Below are positions 1 through 13,451 of a DNA stretch of 64,000 bases, in pieces (within the stretch, counting starts at the first letter, position 1; every line of letters begins with the position of its first letter). Origin of the DNA: Taxillus chinensis. Its lineage: Eukaryota > Streptophyta > Magnoliopsida > Santalales > Loranthaceae. The stretch covers positions 3,071,989-3,135,988 of the forward strand of contig CM042085.1 in the NCBI GenBank assembly GCA_023512835.1, in the 5' to 3' direction. The notes below the pieces were generated by a model, which worked only from the letters and a program-made list of their open reading frames with translations, was not told the DNA's origin and ran no database searches. Position numbers and translations under genes: made by a program.

Positions 1-2552
1 AAGCTTCAGCAGGTTTTTCCCATTGACTCTTTCCAGTATTTGCATTATAGTAATATAAAACACCACTTGCAGGGTCCTTTGCCTCCACCTACAAAACGTT
101 TGTAAAAATTACGAGAGTACACAAGTTCTAAGAAAGAATGTAAGAATAAAAATCATTTTGGTTAAACCTGAAAAATTAAAACCTAACTCCGAGAAAAGGA
201 ACACTTAATGGACTATTTTATTGTAATGATAACATTTTGGTCACAGTAAATTTCATATAAAAAATTCAAACAGAAACACACAATGCCTTTTTAAAATTTC
301 CATTCAACAGGTAACAATCCATTGTCATTCATGGGATAAGTTTTTACAATATACATAGATTTTTTTTATCCATTATCTTCTTGTAATGATAAAATTAACC
401 AGACAACCAGAACATCGTAAACATTGTACAGGAATACTCCAATACAACTAAGATGGAACATGGACAAAATATTCATTCAATTAATACTCCAAGACTCACC
501 CATCCACCAGGCAACTTTCCAGCAGCTACAGTTTGAGTTGACAAAGTATCCATCTTCTGAAATTCAAAATTACATGAACTTTAAATCATACAAAGACGAT
601 CGCTAAGGGACCATACATTCAGAAAGCATGCATGACACTCAGACCATTCAAAATTATTTTAAGAAGGAAAGAAAAGAAATGAGCACTGAAACAAGTGAAA
701 GGCTGACAGAAATATATAAAATAGACGACTTTTGAAAACAGAATGAATAACAAACGTGCATTAATGGCCAAAGCTGGATCTCCATTTGCTTGGCTATCCT
801 TTAAAATGCCCCTTGCTTTCAGCTTCTGTTTAAGATACTCGGGAAGCTCCTTCACCTCATGCCCCTGTTCTGTCTTTTTATCAACTTCAGAACTTCTCCT
901 CTCCATTTCACATGTAGTGGCTCCCGCATCCTCTGAAGCATTAAGAATAGATGTAGAATACGACATTTGACAAATATTAAAAAAAAAAAGATTTAAAGGT
1001 CTATAATGATAATTGTTCATACTGAATGCAGCATTATGCCTTGAAGCACCATAATAAGCACCTCCACCTGGTACACCATATCCATTTCCGATCTCCCTGT
1101 TGCCTAGATTGAAAACAAAAGGGAAGTATCGGATAGAGAGGGGAAAAAACAACAAAAATTTGAATTAATCTCAATAAAGGTAACCAGACGAGAAGTGTTA
1201 TTCTCCAGTATCGTGAGCAGTCATTACATATGTACTTGACAGAAGGGTCCTTTCTGTCAAGTTGAATCCCTTAACAGAGCAACGGTTACATCACCAGGAC
1301 TCACAGTATCTCTTTCCATCAGGAGCAACTGTTTTTATTTAGAATCAAAAAGGCCTTGTGAACCATTTAGAAAATGCTTCAAGCACAAAATTTATCACCA
1401 GACAACTGAACACATCTCTCGAACTTATGCTGACACTAAACTCAACTTTGCAGCTTATTATTCCATAATTGTTTTCATCTATCCTTCCAACAGGAGAGGA
1501 TTTCCTCATCCTCCTTTGGACTCCCTCCTCCTTGATAGAAAATCATATCAATATATCATACGTCATGGTATGGGAAGAAGATACTACAAAATAAATAACA
1601 ATTTGTACTAGCCAAGGCCAAGGATTCGAACGTCAAATACTTGTACAGGCCAAGTTGGGTTTGTGGGAATCCACCGAGCAAAAGAAACTTTTGCACCCTA
1701 TCCTATAAGTTAAAAGTGGAAATAAAGAAAGTCACAAACTATATATTTCTAAAGGTAAAACAACATTATCAACCTTCCTCAACAGTTGGCTTCCCACGCT
1801 TTAATGCCATTTCTGTGCGATGATCAGTGGTCATCTTCAGAAGATGCTCCTGTAATTTACATATAGAATGAGAACACTTCCAAAATTCAAATGCACAATG
1901 GATAATAATTGTTCAACCCACAACTTGGAGCATAATGTTGAGCGCAACAAGTGAAAGCTTGCACACCTTGATAGCATTTGGGTCATAACGCCCATCGAGA
2001 ACGTCGGCCTGATTCTGAGGAAGTCCACTGGCACAACTTGTTTGTCTATAACATGAGAGCACATGCACATACATATGAATAAACCATAAAGCTGCCCACT
2101 CAGTGATTCAAGAACTAAGCTAATCAGTAATCTCTCTGACGAGGAAACAAAAAAACCAACCTCTGATAATGTATAATCTTTTGAGTGGCAACTTCCTGGT
2201 AATCGAAGACACAACCAAACAATTCATCATCAGCCCACGAATCAAAATTAACAAAACCAACCATGTCAGACATATTTGGTGAAACAAATATCACCTGCTC
2301 CCGCAACACAGCTTTCTGAGCGGCGCTGTCGATGTCGCCATCAGCGCCCATGTGCAGACCCGTGTAGGTGGTACCAGAATTTTGCGACCAAACATGGGTA
2401 CTAGGTTCCTGAAAACCTACGGCAGAAGCGAAAGTCCCCTGACCTGAGGCTTGGGCCATGGGGACACTTGGTTGAACTTGAGTGAAAGAAGAATTAAGGT
2501 TCGCCGAGGGCACAGTCCCGGGCGGATGTAACTGGTCGGATGAGCTATCCAT
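1..2552 (-). CDS. WW-domain (PQBP1-like) protein, 3' end beyond window
   Basis: Proposed exons on the minus strand: 2552-2295, 2195-2161, 2036-1967, 1849-1774, 1103-1023, 932-756, 525-500, and 88 to the window edge. All joins keep one frame. The N-terminus (MDSSSDQLHPPGTVP) is low in complexity. It is followed by a helical part (VLREQ-EVATQKIIHYQR, DPNAIK-EHLLKMTTDHR, ALKRGKPT), a Gly/Tyr stretch (GYGVPGGGAYYGASR) and a basic LPEYLKQKLKARGILKD segment. The last two exons form a WW domain (LPGGW-VEAKDPASGVLYYYN, then TGKSQWEKP) with both signature tryptophans. WW domains bind proline-rich ligands, and PQBP1-type proteins act in the nucleus in splicing and transcription; a similar role here is inference. 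The gene resembles Arabidopsis At2g41020 (from memory). The 26-bp exon 525-500 is uncertain: a 57-bp version starting at 556 is possible but does not join exon 932-756 in frame. The start ATG lies just downstream of a long CT repeat. Confidence 0.85.
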
Positions 2553-2560
2553 CTATGCGT

Positions 2561-2563
<3 letters not shown>

Positions 2564-2627
<64 letters not shown>
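2564..2627. repeat. (GA)n microsatellite in WW-gene 5' leader
   Basis: About 32 GA units on the plus strand, read as CT on the coding strand. The tract ends only about a dozen bases upstream of the WW-gene start codon at 2552. CT-rich leaders are common in plant genes. Length variation is likely between individuals. Confidence 0.95.
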
Positions 2628-3003
2628 CACGAGGAAACGACGCAAGTCCCGAGTCAGGTGCCGCGAAATTCGATGCCGTAGAAAACCTAGTCGCTGGACT
2701 CTTGTGTTCTCCGGCACGGGTTCGGGCGTCGGGGATGAGTCGGAGTCGGAGTCGCAGTCGCAGAGAGGAGAGACGTTCTTCGCCGCCGATGAAAGCCCTG
2801 CCAGTGCTAAGGGTGACCCGACGACCCATGGACCGTACTCATTTTTGCGCATAGCCCATAATTGTATTGGGCCTTCGAATTTGGACTCTTTGCTTCGCTT
2901 ATATCTGGACTTTGCTTATACATGAAGTTGGGCTTGTTGGATTCAATGAATTCAAGGTATCTGGTAACCTGTCACGTTAGAGTAAAGTTTCAAATTTTAA
3001 ATT

Positions 3004-3040
<37 letters not shown>

Positions 3041-3363
3041 TTCATAGAATTTTGCTCTAATAAAGTCAGGTTTTTGTTATTAATATGAACCGTTAAATCT
3101 TATAACCAACGGTTCTACACTTTTATTTAACAATAAATGAAAATTTAATTTAAATTATTAAATTTTGATCTGACGGTTTATATTAAAAATTCTCATAATA
3201 AAAAAATAATCTCACATTTTCTACGTAATAACTCCATAGGGCATAAAAAAAATTTACTTTAAAATTTTGTAAGACATTCAATCTACTTGGTTAAATAAAA
3301 CAAGGTCAAAGTTTGTATTTTATTTGAAAATGTAAATTATAGTTTTCAAAATTCATGAAATTT

Positions 3364-3400
<37 letters not shown>

Positions 3401-5011
3401 TCTCATGCTCTTTTCATCTATGTATTTAAAATTATAAAATTTGGACAAAGAATTAAATGACGTAATAAAATTGTATAATTGATCATATCAATTAACAAGT
3501 TTATAATGGATTCCTGCACGCACACAGGAAATTTTAGTTTTCGCAGAGGTAGGTATCATATTATATTACAAATCAAATGGGTAAAATTGTAACAGTATCA
3601 AATAAAAAAATCTATCAAAAATATACATAAGAAAGCAAAAAGTATATATATTTATAATTAAATTTTAAGTTATTCCATTGATTCTTGTTAAATATCTTAA
3701 AGTCAGATAATACTTCAATATTCAACCCGAATACGCAATAAGTTTATGGGGTTCGATATTTACCATGTAATATGTATCTATCGGGACATATTTCAAAACA
3801 TTTTCACAATATTTATATGTGACCTTCAATAATTATTTTTCTTAATAAATGATAGTGATAGCTTTGTGGGTCATTAGTAATTTAATGCCATGAAGTTTTA
3901 TCATCGAGTCAAATCCAAACTTTTAATACCCATAAAACTCGATCGGGTCCCACGATCCCATTCGGTTAGGCCCGTCGGGAAGCCAATGTCAAATCACAAA
4001 GATTGTATAGTGTATGCCGCCTTCGAACGACATCGTTTCACAATTTGATAAACCTCATGCTCTCGCCGGGTTTGGGCTCGTTTTTTTTTTTTTTTTTTTT
4101 TTTTTGATATTTTCGATCGAGTTCAAATATGACGACATCAATTGTTGATTAGCCAAATTGTCATCCTTGCTTTTGTGTCACCTTTGGAGATCGAGGCTAA
4201 TGAATTGCATGTCTTTACGTCATGTCTTTTAACCTGACAATGGTACGTTGAATAAAATGATATTTGCGCACGCAAAAGGAAAAGTGTAATTTCAGACAAG
4301 GTGATATGGGGTATGGTATATAACTCCATGATGAATTGAGGATCCGCAAAAAGAAAACTGTATTTTCATCCATGCACATGAATCGGCCTCACCCTGTAAT
4401 ATATATGCATATATGAGATGAGGATGATCTGTTTGTTTCGGCTCTAAGATAGGAAGAATATAATTGAATCGGTTCCTCCAGTGAATTATACTAAGAGCTC
4501 AAAGACCAACCTATTGATGTAGTCTAAGGTTCTAAGGAATACAAATACCTCATAGATAATCAATGTGAAAAGAAAGTAAAGTTTAGCTCCCGTTACTTAT
4601 CATATTTTGTCCATGATGAACTCCCATATGGGATAACTCGATCCATTCCTGCAGCCTCTATACTGTTACCCTATAATAGAGGATGCTTGAGTCACACACC
4701 TAAAAACACTTCCCCAAAAGGCATATCTTAGCAACTTCCCTAGAGAGGACCTAAAAAAACAAACATCAAACAATGATACAAATGCACAAGTCTTAGATAT
4801 ATAGTATGTAATTCACTTGCACGTAAAATAATCATGCGTATGTTTTTATCGTGTGGTGCAGTGCAAACCAACCACTAAAAAAAAGTGTAATTTATTGTGA
4901 AAATGTAAAATTTTGACGTTAAAAGAAAACATTTAATCAGAGATAGCCGTACGTAGAAGCAAGATGATAACAATTTTGGACAAAATAGAATCTCGGAACA
5001 AAGAGGAAATT

Positions 5012-5091
5012 ACACATACAACTTTAAAAACACATACAACTTTAAATAATTGCACTTACAACTTTAATAATTACACATACAACTTTAAAAA
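5012..5091. repeat. Four-copy short tandem repeat (ACACATACAACTTTAAA)
   Basis: Four imperfect copies of ACACATACAACTTTAAA, with spacing of about 18 to 23 bases. The third copy reads CACTTACAACTTTAA. There is no coding frame across it. Confidence 0.85.
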
Positions 5092-6652
5092 AGTAACATG
5101 AAGAAAGCATAGAAAAAATGTCATAAAAAAACAAATAATAATAAAAGCAAGTAAACAGTAGAATAGAACTCTTACAATGCTGCTTGGCGCCGGTGAGATA
5201 ACAAGTAATTAATTAACGGCTTCTCTTTCCAGCAGTGAAATTCATTTCTTCCTTCAAGTAGCAGCCACCATCATTATATTATTCATTCTTATGAGGTGTA
5301 ATAAGGGCAAGGGCTTTACTGGCTTTTCCTTTACATTAATGTCCTTTAAATCATTTTTCCTCAGTCCCAATTAATAGAAGGGACGTGCATGTGTTCATGA
5401 AATTAAATTTTAAAACCACAAAATAAAATTATTAAATTTTGAAGCATGGCCGCATATATGGGTCTATTTAACTGGGCCATTTAGGAATGCATCTCTTGGA
5501 CATTGTTATTCCATAACCAAGCTCAACTACTAACCATGCATCAAACAGGGCATGCACCCAGGCACGTGCAGGAAAGACATGCACAGGGGTTGAGTTCCGT
5601 TCCTTTAAAAAACAAAAAAACATGCACCGGGGTTTAGTTGACACTGGGCGCGCCACAGTTCATGGTGTTCCTGAAGCTTCTTTGGTTCATTCAGATTTTA
5701 AATACTTGTCCTGTTGCATGATGTGGACATTGTCACGTTGTTTGGATTCAGCCATTATTAGGATTTAAACGCAAGACCGTTTACTCTTTTTGATTGCATG
5801 CATGTTGAACCCACTAAACATTACTCGCCTCTTCTATAAAATAGATTTTTCATGACCTGTCTTCCTCCATACAAAACACTAGCTAAATAAATTATTTAAA
5901 TATTTATTTAATATTTGAACAGTCAAATATATGAATCGTAAATAATATTTTACTGAAGGACTATCTTATTACTAATCCCGGTCATTTTTCTTTACCTTCT
6001 ATTCCTAACCCGCCAAAACAACCAGCTCAGATTAAATTTTGAGCCATTCAAACTAATTAAATAAATAGTAGTTTGTGTGTTGGATTTCTTTACCTTAATT
6101 TTTAGTGGTTGGTTTATTATTTAGGCAGTAGGTCCGTAGCCACTTGGGGAATCTGTAAAAATAAATAATATATATATATATAACTGGACAGCGAATCCAA
6201 GGCACATCCTCTCCGAATTAGAAACACTGAAACTGATGGGAGTGCACAAAAAGCCTAACTATGATCGTTGCGGGAATTTGACAACCTAGCTTGTAACACA
6301 TCAACCATGAAATCTACTTTTATTCCCTCTTCTTCTACTTTATCATTATTATTATTATTATTATTATTATCTGTTTGTCCGGTTTTTATAGCTAAATAGG
6401 TGTGGGGGTGCCACAAATTTGACAAATTTGCACTAAATGATAATTAAAATTAATTTGAAAAAAAAAAGAAAAGACATAGCAGCAAGGAAGGTAGAGCAGC
6501 ATCGTTGTTAGTCCGTATAGGTATAGTCATAATTGAGGTCTGATATATAACGTTCGTTTCATTCCTCTAATTATTAGCAAGGTGTCAGGTGGCTTTTGTA
6601 GTTGATATATAATTGTTTTAGCTAGGAGGCCTCACGTATATATATATATATG

Positions 6653-6654
<2 letters not shown>

Positions 6655-6713
<59 letters not shown>
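6655..6713. repeat. (GA)n microsatellite
   Basis: About 29 uninterrupted GA units, preceded at 6638-6651 by a short TA run. It lies in the intergenic spacer. It has no visible function but could serve as a length-polymorphic marker. Confidence 0.95.
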
Positions 6714-6716
<3 letters not shown>

Positions 6717-9700
6717 TCAAATATATGCTCATCATCTATGAATAGTGGTGGGTATTAGTTATCAGTTTCTTTGGTTGTAGATTCATTTAACGGTCATAGT
6801 AGGCATATATAGTAGTGAACGTTACGGCACATCACACCTGCCTAGCGTCCCCTTCATCTCGGCCCCTGACACATAACAACTATTGTAGGGCCACACTCAT
6901 ACACCAGTAACACCACGGTCAATCGCACTACAGAGCGCTGTCCATCTTAGCATGTTAACACGTGGAGTGGTTTGGGGCCTCCCACACATTTTATATATGA
7001 AATGATGTTAAATCTTTTGTGTAGGGTTTATATGTTAATATTTTATTAATTCTAATTAAATCATGGATAGAGATCGATCTTGATGAATGAAATATTGATA
7101 TACCAGGTATATGCGTGGAGGCTTGCATTTTCTTTTTATAAAGAAAAATTATTTATGCAACTCTTTTGTGTGTAGTATTGATCATGTACATTTAACATGA
7201 CATCTTTTCATTAGTTAGTGATTTAATCAGGTTTCAAAAGACGTAAATGTAACATTTATATATATATATATATAAACACTCACATTGTCAAATAATTAAA
7301 ACATTTATTAAATAAATGAATAAATATTAAAATAATAATATTCCAATCATAATATAATGTTCAAAGAATATGATTCGAATATAAATTAAATGTTTGAATA
7401 TAATTTTTTGAATATAAATATTTCAAAAGATTATTTGAACATAAGTCAAATATTTAAATATTATTATTTGAGTATTTATGTAATAATATGATAAAATTTT
7501 TAAATAATCATGTTCAAAAACATCATCAAAATACAAATATAATATTTAAATAATATTTTTTAAAATATTTTATTTATGTTATAAGATTATTATTCAATTA
7601 TTGTTAAAAATAAATTTTTTTATATTTTTATTATTTCATGAAACAAAAAATATTTAATAGGTATATTTAATATTTTCGAAGTGTGACATCCTCTACATGT
7701 GGCTTATCTAAACGCATGACGCATAATGCTATGAAGAGTCCCACTCACACTGTAGTCAACGGCATGTGAGATTCCAACGAGCGGTGTGTACCCGAGACGC
7801 AATGGACTGTTGATTCCGACCGCAAACACTTCCATTTTTAAGCATATGGTGACATACATACATACGCACAGATTATATATATATATATAAAATATTTTTA
7901 CAAAATAAGTTTGCGTCAATATTATTGTTAATATATGCTTCACACCTAGCTCAATTGCTTTACAGGTTTGTATATGCTTCATAGATTATATATGAATAAA
8001 ATAAAATAGAATAATTTTATTATATCAATGGCGAATGGATTGATTGTAAAGGTCTATATAAATTTAATTTTGATACAACATGCTTAATTTTAGCCTCTTT
8101 TTTTTTTAGGGTTTCAGACAAGATGGCCCTGTTAGGCTTATGCTCTCAATATTATGATAAGATGGCGGAGAGATCCACCAGCCATAATAATGCTATTCAC
8201 GAGTGACCTAAACTTGAAAACACAGCCACTAGCTAGGGACAACAAATTAACCTACTAGTCAAAGCCCTTTCCCAATAGCCTTTCAAGGCGATTCCCACGA
8301 TGAGGCTAATGATTGAGGATGGAATTGTCTTGTACAAAGTTCCAAACCTAGCTAGCTAGCTAGCTTAGCCGCCTTATATATAGAGAAGCACAGCCACGGG
8401 GAGGGAGGACATGCAAGGCTCAAGGCTCCCTTGTGCATGCGAGTGCCACCTGAAGATAATTACAGTCCAGATGGTAGAGTATATATGTGCATAGTTAACT
8501 AAAGATTCCAAATCTAATGCCTAGGATTCATTATATTAAAAAGTATATATGCAAAAGCTGTCTATTTTGTATAGAAATTAATTTACTATTACAATGGATT
8601 TGGAATAAATATACACGATGCCTAGATTGGCCCTAAGTTGGGCTGCTTACATAATATATATTAATTGCGTCTACGGATGAAAATCACCCCAACCCAAGGG
8701 CCACCCACGTGGAAGAGATGGTAAAACAGGTGACATGTTCATAATTTACCAAATATTTGTAATCTCTTTGACAGAACGCGAAGGCATTATTAAGCAACCC
8801 AATTGCAGACACGTACGGGGGGATGTGCCCAGCAGGCATTAAAAATTCTTTCCCTCTCTCTCTCTCGATCTCTATAATCCACCTCTCACCATCGGCTGTC
8901 TCAAATGACTAAAACAAAAATTATAAATAAAAACATGCTACATATATAGTTTTGTTCATCACACTCACACATCTCCCGCCCCAGCTAGCTGCTACATGAT
9001 CTATTCTTACACGACTACAAAACTACCGTCCAAAAAGAAAAAACGAATATGGCGAAAAAAAAAAAAAACAAACCCAAATGCACCCAAGCTTTGAGCCCGT
9101 CGATCGAGTTTTAGTCTCCACAACTCTCTGTACGTAGCTGATACGGCGTAATAAAACAAAGTAGAATGAAAAAAACATTACAAGCACAAACCTTCAAGTA
9201 TCTCAAAGTCCGAAGCAAATAGGTATTTATGTTGTTCTTCTTCTGTAAACTCTATCAAGTTAGGACTAATAGCCCCAAATTATTTGTAGGCAATTTTGTT
9301 TCGGTCGATATTTTTTATAATAATTGTGTGGACTAGGCCATCAATTATCAATTTTGAAAGTTTGTCTATGCATAACATACTGACAAAGTAGGAAAGGTTG
9401 AATAGTTATATCCTTACTATAGGAAAGTAGGAAAGGTCGACATTTGATAGTTTCCTTAAAAAAAAATTGGATGACCAATTAGAGCCGACGTAATTAATTA
9501 ATAAACATGATTAACCATTAATTGATGCATCCACATCTCACTATAACGGGTGATATAAATAGCAAATAAATAAGGAAAAGAGACAAGTTTCTCATTTATT
9601 TAATGTATCAATATATACATGTTTATATATATGACCAAAAAGATACGTGCGTATTTTCTCTTATTTCATCATAAAGCTAGAACATAGGTGTGTAAAGTAT

Positions 9701-11105
9701 GCCATCCCTACCAATTCTCAATATAAACTATATATGAAAACTATAAGAAAGTGAAGGAAACCATATCAAGTGTATGTGATGGAGGCCATGAAAGTATGAT
9801 CAATGGTTGTATGATCAAAATTCTACGATTAAGAGAGGAATACAATCATAGTGTGCAAACCAACTTGGATGATCACTCATATAAAGGAGTACAATCAAAT
9901 TAAGGCATACAATTAAGTGTGTGATAAACTCTAAGTATGCAATCCGTTCTAGCATGGCAACTACAACAAAAAGAGCGTGAAGTTGAAGGATTTTCCTTTT
10001 ATTTTGTAGGTGAGATAATTAATTTAATCTATTACATAAATATTTTAATTAAATAATTTTTAAAAATTAATTTGCTTACTCAATGTGAATACCTTTTAAT
10101 AAACTTGCAATATAATAAGGTCTTGGGAAAAGAACAATAATCTCTCCGCCAATTAACACATGAAATTTATGACATCTTGATCTATATGTATAATCCCTTA
10201 ATATGCATATTCAGGTATAGTTTGTGTCAGTTTTTACTTATACACTTGCTTTGGTCTTTTGTTTAGGTTTTTACAAGATTTTGGACCCAAAGAGCTCAAG
10301 AACAATGATTGGTTATGTGTTGGAGCTAACTCATGCGTGTCATGTGTCCATGCACATATCAATGATACAAGTGCATGTGACGGCATATCCTATCACGTGC
10401 ATGGTGATAGTAGAGTTTCTCATACACATAACGAAGGAAAATTTTCATGTGGTGTCACACCATGTGTAGTTGCCACATGTAATCACCATATGTGACCATT
10501 TTTTGGCCTATTTGATCCCATTTCGTTTCCACTCTTATTTCAAGAATATTTGGCAAGGATAAAAGGTTAAAGGGGTATCCAAGTACAAAAACTAGGGCAA
10601 CAATTTATTACTGAAGCTACAAGAAGAGGGAGAAAGATAGGAGAAAAGGGATCAACATCTTGTAGTCGTTTTCGTAATCCTAAGATGATTGTTGGGACAT
10701 TATTATAAAACTAGAAAGAAAAGTTAATAATTTTTCGTCTAAGTTAATTTTTTTTATATTTTAATATAGAAGAAAAGTATAAGTTATGAAAAATATGAAA
10801 GAAAAAGATAAAAAAGAATAATTGAATAATTGAATAATCATATTGAGTAAATAGTTTTTTTCAATACATTAAAAATTATTATATAAATTTTATAAAAAAA
10901 AAAAAGAAGAAGTTAAATATAGAGTTTTCTATTGGGTAAATGATTTTTTTTCTAATGAAACAAACTGTTATGGGAAATTTATTACTAATGCTCTTAACCA
11001 TTTAAAGAAGTAATGCAAGCAATAAGGTTAGCATGACAAGCGGGAGGTCTCAGACTCTCAGGTGTATCGGCAAGTGTTGAATGAGATTGTCGATGTTGGT
11101 GCTCC

Positions 11106-11260
11106 CACAAATTTATGATATATATATTCATGTTTTAGGGTTTTTTATTTCATCACTTTATGTCAATTTGATCGGCTTCATTGATCTATCACTTTGATTT
11201 GATTTTAGAAGGTTTTGATTTGATTTGCTCTCATTTACATATTAGTTTACACAAAATGAG
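11106..11260 (+). repeat. Diverged direct repeat, copy 1
   Basis: This 155-bp stretch begins CACAAATTTATGATATAT and ends near AAAATGAG. It matches 11558-11713 in the same orientation, including a shared core TATCACTTTGATTTGATTTT. Weaker similarity continues for roughly 80 bp upstream of both copies (GCAATAAGGTTAGCA against GCAATAAGATTAACA). The arrangement of two similar ends about 450 bp apart could be a short terminal-repeat element (TRIM-like), but no primer-binding site or TG...CA ends could be fixed. Confidence 0.7.
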
Positions 11261-11557
11261 TAAAGGAGACCAAGGTTTAGCGGAGATAGTACGTACAGGA
11301 GTGATTTATGAATATAACTCATTACTAAGATATTGAGGAATCTACTTGTTTTTATTCTTGTTCAATTTGATCCACTGCAAGTTAAAGCTTAACACCTTTT
11401 GATATGCAAGTAATAATGCCTTGGAGAAAAAAAATTAATATAGAGCACAAATTAACCACTTGAAAGTAGAAAGAGAGAGAGGAAGTTATCGTAACAACAA
11501 GTGCAATAAGATTAACACAATAAGTAGGAAGTGTCAAATAAAATAACTGTCATGTGC

Positions 11558-11713
11558 CACAAATTTATGATATATTTATATTCTAGATTTTTTTTTGATA
11601 TTATTACTTTGTTTTGATTTGGTTGGATTCATTGACCTATCACTTTGATTTGATTTTTTAAAGTTCTGATTTAATTTGGTCTCATTTGCAAATTAGTTTG
11701 CAAAAAAAATGAG
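11558..11713 (+). repeat. Diverged direct repeat, copy 2
   Basis: Partner of 11106-11260, in the same orientation and with indels and substitutions throughout. The internal segment between the copies contains a purine-rich patch (AGAAAGAGAGAGAGGAAG) just before copy 2's extended left side. That is where a polypurine tract would sit in an LTR-type element, so this reading is inference. Confidence 0.65.
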
Positions 11714-13442
11714 CAGATTGAGACAGACAATATAGCCAAGGTAGCGAGAGCGGTTGAATGTGTAGACCATATTGCAAGAATTTTTTTTCCATACTATACC
11801 GTTCTAAGGTAGTAACGTGTAGTTAAAGTTGTACGCAACGCCTCAACAACCATTATAACGTTTGAAATCCCATAAAGAAACACAGCTTATAATATTTACA
11901 TCATCTCAATAAAAACAAAACTAACCAAATCATAAATCGAACATCCACAAACATCCCAAATCGAATCGACGCACTTTTTATGCTTTTAAAAAGGGGTGGA
12001 GGGGTGGGAAACACTAAAGATGAAATGCGGTTGTTTTCATTTGGATTCGAAGGATCAGCATTGACAACTACCCCCATACTCCTTCACTTCACGCATTATT
12101 GAAGTACAACGATGAGATGAGCCACGCGAGCGGGTGATTTGAGAATTGAGACGAGCCGATAAAGGCTTAAGCTCGGCTTGCTCTGTGGTGGAAGCATTCA
12201 CCACCAGACGGCCTGGACCAGTCAAACGAGAAGTTGATTTGAGCCGAGCAGAGAAAGTCTAAGCTCGGCTACACTTAAAGGCCCGAGGCAGTGCCAGTCA
12301 ATTGCATAGTTCCATTTCGTTGAATTGTTTCTTTTTATTTTATTTTATTTATTTATTTATTTATTTATTTGGGGGGGAGGGGGAGGGGGGTCATCCACTC
12401 TTGTACGAAAACTATCCGCGCGTCACCTCCTCGTCATGACACGCGTTTGGCCAGATGACGTCATGGCTTGCGCCCTCAACCCTTATCCTATTCCGGTCCA
12501 TTTCCCCCCTCTCTCATGGCTGGCGCTCTGAACTCACGTCCCACGCCCTCCCAGTCTCAGAGCCGTCCTGGAGCGCGCCAGGGGGCAAGGAAGTCACTTC
12601 AGGCCTATTAAGCCCTTTCATTCATCTATTTATTTATTTTGCAAAATCATTTTATCATAATTTCCCTTAATAACAATAACAATTACAATTAATAATCAAA
12701 TTATTTGTATTAATAATAATTTTATGAAATTATTGTTATTAATAACAATTACAATTACAATTAATAATCAAGGCGAAATTTAAATTGAATTTCTTATTTT
12801 TTTAGATATTTTAAAATAATCCAATTATTTATATCTATATATTAAAGTATTAAATTTTTATTATTATTTTATTATAATTCTAAGAATAATATAAAATTTT
12901 AAAAATATATATTATTATCGAAAAATTAAAAATTAAAAATTAAAAGGACTATGATATAACATACACGATATAAAATCATGTATTCGAGTATAAAACAATG
13001 TGGGCTTAAAAGAAATCATTTGGGCTTCTAAAGAGTAAATCATTTCTACTCACTTTTAATGTATAGTGAAATTTAGTTAATGTAAATATAGGAAAAAAAA
13101 AAAGATCGAGATCAAATTTAAGCTATTGTAAAAATAAAATAAAATTAAATTAAAAAAAAAAAGAGCCATGGTCGGTGAACGCGGGTTCAACCGATGTGAG
13201 CCCAAACAGAGCCAGCTAATTAGCCTCCGCTTAGTTCAGTTAAGATGAACAGTGTCAACAGGAGACACACCGGACCGGTCCAACGCCCCCACAGGCCACA
13301 GACACAGACCCAAACCCAAATAAGAAAAATCAATATTAAATTAAAAAAATAGTAACCATGGTTAGGTTCCCCTACTCCAGTTCCGTACATCAAAAGCTGA
13401 CGTGTGTTCCCCGAGGGACGCGCTTCCTTCGCTGTCACCGCC

Positions 13443-13451
13443 CTATATAAT
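13443..13451 (+). promoter_or_regulatory. Candidate TATA box of VQ gene
   Basis: CTATATAAT lies about 400 bp upstream of the VQ-gene start codon, at the start of a stretch of higher GC content and CT-rich leader. If used, the 5' leader would be about 370 nt and would contain the two short upstream ORFs. Confidence 0.5.

Larger units (their letters stand above)
2630..13440. other. AT-rich intergenic spacer
   Basis: About 10.8 kb between the WW gene and the VQ gene. No open frame here resembles a protein family I recognise. It holds AT runs (3003-3029, 3367-3396, 7257-7275), a T25 run at 4081, an ATT repeat near 6342-6371, a GA repeat at 6655-6713, a short tandem repeat at 5012-5091, a pair of diverged direct repeats at 11106-11713 and two GAGCCGA hairpins near 12.2 kb. 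The rest is AT-rich DNA in which I see nothing specific. Confidence 0.7.

Noticed and set aside
500..556. 57-bp exon starting at 556 in the WW gene
   Set aside because: It reads sensibly as KMDTLSTQT but leaves the frame broken against the upstream exon; the 26-bp exon 525-500 restores it. Kept as an alternative in the gene entry.
10224..10495. Two overlapping frames of 78 and 81 codons
   Set aside because: Frames arise in a GC-richer patch with CATGTG repeats; the peptide has no family features.
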